From Pseudoneurospora amorphoporcata (lineage: Eukaryota; Ascomycota; Sordariomycetes; Sordariales; Sordariaceae), in contig MU859065.1 of assembly GCA_033297205.1 (NCBI GenBank), forward strand, positions 310,001 to 374,000: a stretch of 64,000 bases of DNA, read 5' to 3'. The notes beneath the pieces were generated by a model, which ran no database searches, was not told where the DNA came from, and saw only the letters and a list, made by a program, of their open reading frames with translations. Shown in pieces: positions 24,455 through 34,808 of the stretch. Made by a program: the position numbers and the translations under genes. Each line of letters begins with the position of its first letter. The stretch's first letter is position 1.

Positions 24455-24685
24455 TTAACGGCGGACGGTTGATGGCCAATGGTGATCCCGGAAGCTGACG
24501 GGGCTTGGAGGAGGAGGAGCTGGCACCGAGTAGTCATGCTCTTGGATGGTGTGACTTGGTGTTGACGGCTGGCTGTTCTTGCTGAAGGAAGCGTTGACAC
24601 TGGCGAAAAGGTCTTGCGAGGTCATGACCCCGAGGTGCGGGCGAGGAACCGAGATGGGGGTAGGCTGTGCGATTTGGGAAGGCAT
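24455..24685 (-). CDS. Small hypothetical protein, 76 aa
   Basis: The single coding exon begins MPSQIAQPTPISVPRPHLGV and ends HHWPSTVRR. The protein is rich in Pro, Ser, Thr and His, has no signal peptide or membrane segment, and contains a PPPPSP run. I recognise no family. Support for a real gene is indirect but good: 12 bases upstream of the ATG lies the acceptor of a well-formed 55-nt intron (24752-24698), with a GTAAGC donor, GCTAAC branch site and TCAG acceptor, so the ATG would start soon after a spliced 5' leader. The ATG context is TCACAATG. It is the only plausible gene within the 10-kb gap. An alternative is a transcript with this as a leader or upstream frame. Confidence 0.5.
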   Translation of the reverse strand: MPSQIAQPTPISVPRPHLGVMTSQDLFASVNASFSKNSQPSTPSHTIQEHDYSVPAPPPPSPVSFRDHHWPSTVRR

Positions 24686-24697
24686 TGTGAAAGAAGT

Positions 24698-24752
24698 CTG
24701 ACCGGAGTTAGCAAGTGATCTGTATGAGGGAGGCAGTCAAGGTGAAGCTTAC
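24698..24752 (-). other. Predicted 5'-UTR intron of the 76-aa gene
   Basis: It runs 55 nt on the minus strand from GTAAGC to TCAG, with TTGCTAAC near 24714-24707 as branch site. Length and signals match other introns in this window. Confidence 0.55.
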
Positions 24753-27700
24753 GCTACGCTCAAGTTTTGTACTTGTAGAAGTCTTGAATATGTAGACCGT
24801 GTGTGGGAAGGTATGTCTCGAGAACGGAAAGGTGACGGAGCCCAAGCCGGGTTTTAGTAACTGAACAAGTCGAAGATAGACGAAGTTCGAGACGAGTCTA
24901 GTGTGGCCTGTGTTTGATGGCGGTAGTCTGGTCCGAGATTGTCGAGTTGGGCGAGATTCGTGGCTTGTTTATGATGATTGTAGTACGGGGAGTCCGGCAA
25001 ACAAACGATGTGGTCTTTCCAAGTGGTCGGTGCCGTGAATGGGGAGAGGGGGGAAGTTCGAAGGGAGAAAGTTGAGACCAACAAATTCTTTTATGGTCCA
25101 GTTCGGGTCCGGTCAGAGAAGGGTGTGGAACTTGCCGTTGGGGGAAAGAGATGGCAGGTTTGATGGAGGGAAGGAGAGACGGGAACGGTCAGGTAGGGTA
25201 GTGGGGTCTGGGAGAGCAAATCTGGGGAAGGACGGGAGGGTCAACGGTACTTGCAAGTCACCACAAACAATTTGGCACTCTGACATGCGAAATGTGTCTT
25301 ATCTCTTCTTAGCTGGGGCGACATAAATGGCCGCAATAAGAAAGGTTCTTCAACGGCAAATGGACGAAATGGACCGGTTCAAGAGACGTGCACGGGAGTT
25401 GACATGGGGAAAAAGCAAACCATGCTCGTTCCACCATGATACGGGCCTTTTCGGGCACTTTGAGCACTCCTCCCTGCGGAATGAATGGCTCCTAAACATA
25501 TGTACCGCTGATGGTGGCATGCACAAGGTGAATGAATAAGGTACCCGACCTTGCTGCTTGACCGATGGGCGATGAGATCGATGGCGAGCTCAGTCAAAGG
25601 CAGGCTGAAAGGAATGCTGGCCGCGCAGTGACAAGCCAAGGGTAGGTACGGTAGAAGTATACAATGTTCGGTATCTGCGACATGGCAGCATCGGGAAAGG
25701 GATGTCGACACTCACCGACCGACCAGGCGTCCCTGGTTGAGCTCATCATGGATTGATTCATCTTGGATCCTGACAGCACGGTCCCGGTCCCGGGACAAGA
25801 CCCAGACTCCCCAAAAACAGCTTGTGCGTAACGGAAGCTTCAGTTCAGAAGTAGAGGCGAGACAATAATCTGAATCGGACAGTTGGCACTACAGCTGGGG
25901 GAACACGGCGGGACCTGGTTGGCATTGGTTGATCGCTGGAGTCGCGCAAGACGCATCAGTCGTGGGTTTACAGCTCATAAATGACATGAACTAATGGCCA
26001 GAAAGATAAACGGGATGAAGTGTGGACTGGGAAGTGGCATGCGACTGGATGCGAAAGAGAAGTTGGCAGGAGGAAGTCGCTCCGTTCAGTTGCGCATCGG
26101 GCTGGCAGCAGCATTCAGCGCGACAGGACGGGCCGGCCGGGGTTGGGGCTTGGGGGGTCCCCGCGTGGGGCTCCCACGTTTCCACTTTTCGTGCATTGTT
26201 TTAGGGGCTAGCCCTGCTGTTAGGTAGGTACGTACCGTATGTACAGTGGTTCACCTGAACTCTTTTTGTGGGGTGCAGCCAACTCGAGACTCAACCTGAA
26301 CAACAACCTCACTCACTTCGACAACTTGTGCCCTTACACGGCTCAATACGCCCGAACTCCCAAGGTTTCACAATCATCAGAAAAATCAGAGATCCATCTA
26401 TCATTGGATCCGTCCTCCACAGACCAGTCTCATATCGCAATGACTGCCTTCGGAACCCAGTTTTCCATGAGAGAGAGATTTGGTGTCACGGCGCCGTCCA
26501 CCTCTGCTTCCATATCACGGCGGTTCCCAATCCGAGTCTTGGTCAACATTACCGGGAATAGTCCCGATCAACGCCAATGATAGGAATTTTGGCCCCTAGT
26601 CTGGCACGAGCGGCGCTGTATAGGCATCCGTTGCGAGGGCGGCAAAACAACCAGAGCATGCCAACCATGGTCGCAGTCTTAGTCCACCATATCTTTATCG
26701 CATTAGCAATAATCCTTCAGTTCCCACACCGCCAGGCCAATGCTGGATGCCTCTATGTCTGTGTTGTCACTGCCAGTCTCGCAGTGTCTATGCGCCCCGG
26801 GAGACTGTATAGACACTACTCCGTATTGCCGTCCACTGAGGTGGCCGTCCAATTCGGGATCGTTTCGCGCTGCTTGGCTCTGCAAATGTTTGCGACGACG
26901 GACGGCTCAAGTACAATCCCTTCCGCATAGCCAAGTCGCTGTTAGAGGGCTTCACGAAGAAACAAATATCGGGACATCCTTTAACCTCAACACCACCATC
27001 CTCCCTTTACCCACCATAACCGTCACCGGTGTTTGCCCATGTTCCTATTTTAGCTCTGGCCCGTGGCTGATTTCTCGTTTCAAGAAGCCTTCTGGAACTC
27101 GGATCTTCGCCTATAGTGGTGTCAAGGTAACCTCATCAGTGCCATCAAACCGCACCTCAAGGTACCTTTTCCCCTGGAAGCCATGCGACCTTTCCACGGA
27201 AGGGCTCTTGCAGCCGTTACGCATAGGTAACGACCTACTGTAATCCCATACCAACACTAGTTCGGCTGTCGGGGCTCCTTTCCGGCACCCTGCCGTTCAT
27301 TTTCCCCCTTTTCGTTATATTACCCCGGATTTTCCGCCGACCTGGGATAGACGCCAAGCAATTTCGAAGCATGTCGAAACGAGGTTATTTTATTTATACA
27401 CTACATATGCTAGGTGCCCGGATCTGATGTCTTGCGCAAGGAGACGTCATACCAAACCCTGGACTACACGTGTTGACGGGACCGACGGCCATGTGCCTTT
27501 TCCAGGTTGGCAGGGCAAGCAAATAATGCCCAACAATCATCTTGTCAGAGCAGCCTGCCTTACCGCCGTGCCTGTTTGCGCTCAAGATCCGGCGCCAGTT
27601 TCAACTTGCGGTGTGCAAAGACTCTTGCTACGTATGTATACCACATCCTACGTAAGGAACGGACACCTGAAGATGACCAGGTACTCTCCAGAAAACGAGA

Positions 27701-28380
27701 TCTCGATCTTTGCAGGCCAGACGTCAGCACACTGTCGAACTAACGCTTTGTCTCTTATAGTTGTCAAGTGGTATGACTATCCGTTACAGGCTTCTCTTGT
27801 ATATCGACATTTTACCCAAAATTACTTGGACGTTGCCCATCATTCACTCCAGGTACAATTCATCTTCGGCAGGTTTGACGGAAGCAGAAGTTTTACAGGG
27901 GACTTGACGGCAAACACTTATGGTGACTTCTAAACCCCATTTTGAGTAGTCCGGATTTCATACCTTTGTCCAAACTGGCTCATTGGATCTTTCTTGGCCA
28001 CCAAACATATAACTTATCCAGTTCGGTACACTCGACAACCTACCTCAAGCAATCATGACTCACCTACAGCTCCCCCAAGAACGAATAACGGCCAATACAT
28101 CACATCTTACCGACCGACATATACTCATACGCCCTTTCTTGTCACACGTTCCATTCGTATATCACCGTCACGCAATCTTCCCCGCGTACGCCGAGCCCGT
28201 AACCCCATGGGCCATGATTGCTAATCCGCCCGCACTGGCGGGTGGTTACTAACCAACGGGCCAGCAACGAGAAACTATCTCTACAAGTACAGTCAAGTAT
28301 CTTCCAAACGCGCGTAACCGCTGTTCCTCTCATTTCCGTGTCCTTGTGTCCTTAAATTCACATTGGAGCTTTGGCCGGCT

Positions 28381-28420
28381 GGTGCGGCTGGTCACTATGC
28401 TCCGGCCGACCAACCGCACC
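28381..28420. other. GC-rich hairpin
   Basis: GGTGCGGCTGGTC (28381-28393) pairs with GACCAACCGCACC (28408-28420) over 13 bp with one G-T mismatch and a 14-nt loop. No gene is nearby. Confidence 0.45.
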
Positions 28421-28710
28421 GTACCGCACCGCATCGCGCCAAAATATCAATGTGTGAATGTCCGGAACAGCTCCCCGTGGAGGAGGGATGAGAAGAGAGT
28501 CGCAGGTTGAACCAACAAAAATCGGACAACACTATATACGATTCTAGTCAACAGCATTCCATTACATTTGCAGTTCGGTTTGTTCTGCTTCGGTCATCAC
28601 TGCTCTAACAATCAGCCGAATCTGGCAGGGAGGCAAGCTCAGACAAAAAAATGGCTGTACTGGCGGTTGTTTCACTTTTTGTTCTTCACATGGTGAAACT
28701 CTCCGGCACC

Positions 28711-28781
28711 GGGGACACTCGTCGGGGGATACACACCGGGGGACACTCGCTCACCGTGGTACACTTAGCGGGGGGACACTC
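28711..28781. repeat. Three-copy GGGGACACTC direct repeat
   Basis: GGGGACACTC occurs at 28711-28720, 28739-28748 and 28772-28781, with degenerate GGGGATACAC and GTGGTACACT copies between. It looks like a small decayed minisatellite. Confidence 0.6.
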
Positions 28782-29732
28782 ACCTGGATCCTTGCCGGAT
28801 TCTGAAATAAACGTAGACGTCGGGAAGGACAAGAAACAACAGCCACGCAAGTATGGTCAACCTAACAGGTAACAGGGGGGGCCTTGACCTAGAAGTTGAC
28901 CTTGTGCTTGAGGTTGAGCTTCACCTTATGTGGACCTTGACTTACCTTCCTAATGTGGAAAACGTGGGAAGAGCAAGAAATGGGGTAGAATTTCTGCGCC
29001 TGGAAAGATATACGACCTCCCAAAAGACTCGGCCGTAAGAAATTTCATCTAAACAGTCACAATCTCCTTATTCCCATAATATTGCGCTTCAGAAGTGGTA
29101 TTACACTCTGTGCCAAACAGATCCGCATTGGTTGCAGAACGGAAAAGGTCGTAAGAACAACGGCGTCACTGTAGATAAGAACATTATACGAACATCGGGG
29201 GTTGTTCTTTTTCATTCCCACAGTCAAGTACTGTCTGTGTACCCGAACGAGGCAATCACATCAAGACACTCCTACTCTTCTGCGTCGTTCCTTCCCGACT
29301 TTGGAGTTTGGGCAGTCGAAGAACGCCCTTGCCCCGGCGCTTGATGACACCTCAAAGAACTGGAAGGAGCCACCACTCGAGACTGAAAACACCAGAACAC
29401 AAATAAATGGGGTGAAGATTGTAAAACCAGTCGTGGATGAAGGTAATCGAATATTTCTTCAGCCTGTACGCACGACAGACAAACGGACGGTATGCAAATG
29501 TGATGTAGACATAGAGATACAGATGTAGATGTAGATGTCGATGTTTATTTACATATGTAACGGGTGCAGACGTAACATTTACAGTATGCGCAACAGTAAC
29601 GGCAATGCCACTGGCAGCTCCATGTATCCAAATCTCGGGAAGGATTATCAACATGTTCCCATGCGACATGCCCGATACTGAACCTTATACAGACATCAAC
29701 AAGATCTTTGTGATGTTAAGGTGGAGATGTTC

Positions 29733-29753
29733 AAAAAAAAAAAAAAAAAAAAA
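29733..29753. repeat. Poly(A) tract of 21
   Basis: An uninterrupted run of A in intergenic DNA. No open frame or target duplication beside it suggests a retrotransposed copy. Confidence 0.9.
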
Positions 29754-30232
29754 GAAATCCCATTCGCTATACAAGATTCTGGGTATATAAGTGCCCGCTG
29801 CTCGCTGCCCTTGGGCCTCCCCGTCCCTAGGCCTGTTTTCCTGTATCCTGACTCGATTCTGACCGTCTTTCTTCTCGTTGGCTCCGCCTATCGACAGGCT
29901 TGCGCCCTTGTCGAGATGTCCCTAGCCTAACCCACGCTAACAACTGGACTTGACCGAACCAGACCGACTTCGCAGCGGTGAACGGGGGAATGAGATGATG
30001 GAGCGAGTGGCGGTGGGCATCGTGAGCATCGTCGATCGGAAAAAGAGGAAGCTTGCGCACTGCTTTGCTTCCTGTTATTGCGTCCTTGCCGAAGGCCATC
30101 ATCGGATTTCCAGTCCTTGGTACCGGTGCTTCTCGCACTCCAGTCGTCCCCGCCACCACCACCATGACCGACTCTTTTCAACACACCATCACTTAACACA
30201 TCCGTAGCTCAAAAGACATGCTTATAGCTTGT

Positions 30233-30688
30233 TTATAGCTTAGCAGCCTCAGCAAGGGTGCCGACCTTGAGCTTGGTGCCATACTTCTCCAGCACGTTCT
30301 TGCCGTGATACTTCCAGAAGGACTTGGTGGCGTCCTTGCCGGCCATGCGCTTGAGGATCTTGGCGCCACCGGGGTGGTCGTCGAGGAAATCTATATTTTC
30401 ATTTTTGGTTAATAAATGTTTCTTTGCTACACTCTTTTTCGTAGTTGGTTCACGTGTCGGCTGAGTTGCTGTGGATGATTGCGCCGAAGGGAGGGAAGTG
30501 AAGGCAAAGGAGAGACGGCAAAGGTACGCGACGAAGGATGGATAAGGGGGAATGGTAGACGTGAACGAGGTGCTAAAGGAGGGCGACAACATACTAGTGA
30601 TATCGTAAACACCATCATCAATGATGATGTACATGGACTTATCGTCCTTGTGCTCGGCCACCTGGCTCTTGGTGAAGGTCTGAGACAT
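30233..30688 (-). CDS. Cytochrome b5, soluble single-domain form
   Basis: Small haem-binding electron carrier. Two exons on the minus strand, 30688-30595 and 30390-30233, give 83 aa, just the b5 fold. Axial haem ligands are H37 (FLDDHPGGAK) and H60 (FWKYHGK). It lacks the C-terminal membrane anchor of microsomal b5 and any signal peptide, so it should be a free cytosolic protein. The intron (204 nt, GTATGT donor, ATAG acceptor) is long; it is divisible by three and has no stop, so a retained-intron product of 151 aa is possible, but only splicing joins YDIT to NFLDDHPGG as in the family. The start is the ATG at 30688, after AAG; an upstream in-frame ATG at 30910 gives non-family sequence. Confidence 0.93.
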   Translation of the reverse strand: MSQTFTKSQVAEHKDDKSMYIIIDDGVYDITSMLSPSFSTSFTSTIPPYPSFVAYLCRLSFAFTSLPSAQSSTATQPTREPTTKKSVAKKHLLTKNENIDFLDDHPGGAKILKRMAGKDATKSFWKYHGKNVLEKYGTKLKVGTLAEAAKL

Positions 30689-31363
30689 CTTGATTGAAGG
30701 ATTGGGTTTGTGTAAGGGTATATCATTAATTGTTGAGTGAGAATATGCGACTGTTGACAACAGAAAGATGGGATGAGGAGAAGTCGCGTATATGTAAGCG
30801 CGGTAGACGACAGGTAGAAAGAAGTGAGCGTCAAAGAGGATGTGTAGAGAAAGACAACAAAGTTGCGGGGGAAAGTTGATTGTTAATTGACAAACGCCGA
30901 GTGGTGTCAAGTCGTCGCAAGTTGTCGCGTGGACGTGGGGAAGCCGATTGTGCCTCGGTTCGGCTCATGTTGCCCGATGTCGCCGCTAAACTGAAACGGG
31001 ATGCACGCGGCAGGGGTTCGGCTGGCACTTCTTGCGGTCGTGGTTTGAGGTTTTGTGTGATGGTTTCCCCGCAGACGTCATTCCGATTCCGCGATGAAGT
31101 TGAAGTTGAAGGTCTAGAATCGTCGACCGTTGACCGATCGGCAGAGAAGGAACCAAGATATTATCGAAAGAGATGTTTTGGGGGATGTGTTTGATTGACA
31201 ATATCTTCATAAGAACTAATTCTCTATTTCCCGACTTCTGTCCGTCTTCCCCTGACCAGAACCGAAACGCCATGCAAATGCTATACCCATACGGTACAAG
31301 CCAGATGTGAACACGAAAACAGAAGACAACCAGCCACCGATGTATACGATCAGAACGTGATGC
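30689..31363. other. Spacer between the cytochrome b5 gene and PLC-like gene
   Basis: Promoter and leader of the b5 gene (left) and 3' flank of the PLC-like gene (right). I see no other gene or repeat. Confidence 0.55.
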
Positions 31364-32752
31364 TTAAACCAGTGTCCAGAAAGCAGCCCACATCAACCCC
31401 AGGGTCAAAGGCACCTTCAACACGGCCTCGATCCTGTCAGCCGAGCTGGCCTCCTCGCCACAACACTTCCTGTTGTACGTCACATTGTTGACTTTCGCCG
31501 CCGCCTCGAACACACTACCGGGATACTCTCCCATATTGTAGTAATCCACGTTGAGCACGTTGGGCGCCCGACCCCAATCCGATCGACAGTTATTTGCCGC
31601 CAACCCCAGACTTCCAAAGCCCTCCGCGGCGTTCGTCACGTTGATCCGACTCAGGTCTGGCACGCTAAGGGCGTTTCCGAGCAAGTTGGCCTCCCCGTTC
31701 AGGTTGTGGTTCATCAGATACAGCCTATTCTTGGCCTGGTCGGCCGGCAGGTCGGGCGGTCGCTGGACGACACACGGGAAGTTTTGGTCCACCGGATCGA
31801 ACGGGGTCTCCCACATCTGGCTGAACTGGTCCAGAAGCCACGGATAGGCTGTTTGGTTGGCCATGTAGTCCATGAACATGACGACGCGCTGACCAGTCAG
31901 GATCATGTGCGAGAGTGTCGGCCAGTCGTCGAGTGCCATGGGAATAACAGGCGGGGTGAAGACATAGCGGAGGATGCCCGTCTTCTCGATATGGGGGACG
32001 TAGAAATCGGGTGTCGAGTAGTTGCCGTTGCCAAGCAAAATGGTCACGACGTCATAAGGGTGGGCCACAACCCAGTCCTTGACGGTAGTGAGCCATTCAG
32101 TGATGGGACCGGCATCGAGGAGATCGCAGGTGGTGTGGCAGAAGTGCGGCACCGAATCGTTGGCAGTGAACTGAATCTGGGCTTGGAGGAAACGGACGCC
32201 ATCGTTGAGCTGATCGATGACGCCGAGCTGTTGGTTGGCAGCAACGGAATTCGCCCTGACGAAGGGGCTGTTGTGGCAACCGACCTCGGTAATGTTGCTG
32301 TACTTGCGGTCGCAAAATTCGGGATAGTTATTGCACGGCCGCGTGTTCGTCGGTACGGGCTTCGGAGATTCTGTGCTCGACGCAGTCGCGTTGGAGGTCG
32401 ATGTCGAGTGCGAGTTGGTACCCGTCAGGTAGCTCAGCGTTGCGCTGGAAGTCTCGGAAGCTGATGCTGAAGTGAGAGCGACATCGGTGCCGTTTCCTGA
32501 AACCGAAGCGATGATGGACGATTCCGTGCCTGTAGTCGTTCCAAGCGTGATACGCGTGGTGTATGTTTGATATAGGTTTGTTGGTATCGATGTGGTCGAG
32601 TGCTCTGTCTTTGTGCCCGTCAAAATGGTCACCTCTTCGCCGTTGATGGTGGATATGGCCTCGCCATGGGCTAGACTAGTGCCCAAGGAAAGCATTCCGA
32701 GCAGGCAGCCCAGACGCCTTGTAATGGAAGTCATCGCGAATTGTGTGTCCAC
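31364..32752 (-). CDS. Secreted PLC-like phosphodiesterase (PI-PLC X-domain fold), probably GPI-anchored
   Basis: A single exon of 462 aa. An N-terminal hydrophobic signal peptide (about residues 12-30, LGCLLGMLSLGTSLAHG) is followed by a Ser/Thr-rich stalk (about 35-135) that is probably heavily glycosylated. A TIM-barrel domain of the PLC-like phosphodiesterase superfamily comes next. The two likely catalytic histidines lie in VGCHNSPFV and HFCHTTCD; several Asn-x-Ser/Thr sites and paired cysteines fit an extracellular protein. The C-terminus ends in a hydrophobic tail (VPLTLGLMWAAFWTLV) after a Ser/Ala patch, as expected for GPI attachment. It probably acts at the cell surface or wall, but the substrate is unknown. 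Translation may start at the second Met (residue 7), nearer the signal peptide. Its 5' end faces the SUR7-like gene. Confidence 0.85.
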   Translation of the reverse strand: MDTQFAMTSITRRLGCLLGMLSLGTSLAHGEAISTINGEEVTILTGTKTEHSTTSIPTNLYQTYTTRITLGTTTGTESSIIASVSGNGTDVALTSASASETSSATLSYLTGTNSHSTSTSNATASSTESPKPVPTNTRPCNNYPEFCDRKYSNITEVGCHNSPFVRANSVAANQQLGVIDQLNDGVRFLQAQIQFTANDSVPHFCHTTCDLLDAGPITEWLTTVKDWVVAHPYDVVTILLGNGNYSTPDFYVPHIEKTGILRYVFTPPVIPMALDDWPTLSHMILTGQRVVMFMDYMANQTAYPWLLDQFSQMWETPFDPVDQNFPCVVQRPPDLPADQAKNRLYLMNHNLNGEANLLGNALSVPDLSRINVTNAAEGFGSLGLAANNCRSDWGRAPNVLNVDYYNMGEYPGSVFEAAAKVNNVTYNRKCCGEEASSADRIEAVLKVPLTLGLMWAAFWTLV

Positions 32753-34808
32753 TCAAGCAAGCTGGCCTGAAGTGATCTAGGGTGATATCCAAATACTCGC
32801 ACAGGTTGTAGGAGGGGAGGTGGAAAAGGGAGCCAGGAATCCCGTCCTATGAGAATATCAAATGCCGGACAGGGAGACCGAGGGATGGGTTAACCGAGAG
32901 GATAAAAAAAGATGACCAAAACAACAGGTTCATCACCTCCAACCTTGATGCTTGGATTGATCATTGGCCAGAGACTTCTGCCAACTGAATTAACTGACGG
33001 ACGGTCTGGATGCTTTCCGCAGCGAAGGGCGCTTCAAGTTCCGACCCCCTACCACCCCCGTCTGGAAGCAAAAGTGGAAAACAGGGCAAGCTTGGCACGG
33101 TCCACCACACGTGGGGCCTCTGAAGCCGGAGCCAGGGCAACTGTGCAAAGGAGCACTGCCGCATCACAGCACCCTGGAACCGACTGGCGGGGATTGTTTT
33201 CAGCAGCTACGACCCTAGCATCAGAAGCGCCTGCCTGGTCATCGTCAGGGTTCTCTCTCCAGACTCGAAATCAAGAACTTGCTCGAGCTTGGATCGGGCC
33301 TTGGGTTGAGGAAATCGCCAATTGGAAACTCACGATGTTGATAAGTGGTTTTTTGGAACATGTCATCTGAACTTGAACCCAATGCAGTCTTGACAGCACC
33401 AGATGCCTTGGTGGTGCAGCTTGCATTTTCTTCTTTTTCTGGTATGACGTCGCACTTGCACAAGCCTCCTTCAATGCACCGAGGGCTTGCATTCTGCGGT
33501 GGGTGACAACGACATCGCTGCCAAGATAGAATACGATCGCCGCTTTCCCATCTTGAGCACCAACTAAGGGTCCCCCTCAACCCCTCAGGGGGACCCCTCG
33601 AACTGGGGAATGAAGGGTATCATCTCCACATGGGCAATGCTCTAGAACCGACCTGTTCAAGTCATCAACAGAGGTGGGCTTTTGACAATACGATGGATAC
33701 CGTAGAGGCTCTGCTGGAAGCCTGCAATTGTTGACTGGGTTGAATTTCCTATTGTGCAGGCCTTGCAAGGCAGTTGTTGGCGTCCAAGAGACTCGAGGAT
33801 TAGGTAAGTTAGGATGAAAGCGCCTATTAGCCGCGAATAGGATACAGGCACTGCAAATGGAGAACTCGAATAAAGTTGGCAAAAGTCCAAACGCACAACC
33901 GAATGAAACTCTTCACCCGGACGCCGGGGTTTCAAGACGGTCAGGAGTGCTTGGTGGATTCTCTGTCCACTTTTGGGCAATGGGCTGTGGATTGCCGCTG
34001 AATGACTCCCGCTGAGCCTTTCCACTCCTTCCTGACCGCTGACGGCGAAAAAAAGGCTCGCGAGCCAGTTGCAGAGCCGGGTGCACAGAAACTGGCTGGA
34101 ATCCCAAACACACTCCCCTTTCTGGATGCTGACTGATGATAGATCTTCTGTCTCTCGCTGCTTCTTCCTTGACGATTGCCCAGAATCGCAACACAACCGC
34201 ATCCTGATTGTCGTCCACGTTTGTCGATTGATCAACAGCACAGACCCCCAACCACCCAACCATTCACTGCCCGCTCCCTGGCCAAGGGTTGAGTGGTTGA
34301 TTGTGCTGCTCCATCGTCTACAGACGAGGTCCCAAAGAAACCAATCTGCCAAGCAGTCCGTGGTTGTAGCGATCGCAACCTGAACAAGCCTGCTTTTTTG
34401 ATACGACATCACCTCATCAATCTACAACCGGTCGATCCCCAGCCTGTTATTATCAAATTCTGCTCTTTCTCTTGCCGTGACCCGTCATCTGCCGCTGCTA
34501 TCGTTCTTTTCCTGCGAAGACCGACCTGCAGGCTTTCGACTCGGTGTTGCAATTCCCTCCGTTGACCGGAACAAAGCCCCGTCGTCATCACTCTCGCCAA
34601 CTCCGGGACCCCTAGACCTCAAAGTCCCCTAAACCACAACCTCCACCACCAGCACCACCACTTCAGATAAACTTGGGACAAACACTCTCTGAAAGCGCCG
34701 GCCTCTTCTCCTTAACCGAAGTTTGACGAGAAAGAAGGTGCAACTGGGCACCCAAGGCCACCACTACCCTCCAAATCCTTGAGATCCGAAACAGCGCGCG
34801 CACAGGAT
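32753..34808. other. Divergent promoter region, PLC-like and SUR7-like genes
   Basis: A 2.06-kb spacer between divergent genes. The right 500 bases, rich in ACC, CTC and CAACC, look like the long leader of the SUR7-like gene. It holds a 10-bp perfect hairpin at 33568-33596. A 250-codon open frame on the minus strand (33657-34412) has no domain and is judged spurious. Confidence 0.5.
33568..33596. other. Perfect 10-bp hairpin
   Basis: GGGTCCCCCT (33568-33577) and AGGGGGACCC (33587-33596) pair perfectly around a 9-nt loop. It lies in a divergent promoter region. Function is unknown. Confidence 0.45.

Larger units (their letters stand above)
24753..30232. other. Gene-poor region, right part
   Basis: About 5.5 kb without a recognisable gene. 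The left end may hold the leader and promoter of the 76-aa gene. It contains three GGGGACACTC copies (28711, 28739, 28772), a 13-bp-stem hairpin (28381-28420), a short GATGTA repeat near 29522 and a 21-A run (29733-29753). The right end is the 3' flank of the cytochrome b5 gene. Confidence 0.55.

Noticed and set aside
27427..27933. A 168-codon plus-strand frame in the gene-poor region
   Set aside because: No domain, poor composition, no upstream leader or splice features.
33657..34412. A 251-codon minus-strand frame between the PLC-like and SUR7-like genes
   Set aside because: Composition is not protein-like (many Trp, Cys and Arg, mixed), there is no domain, and it covers the likely SUR7-like promoter and leader.
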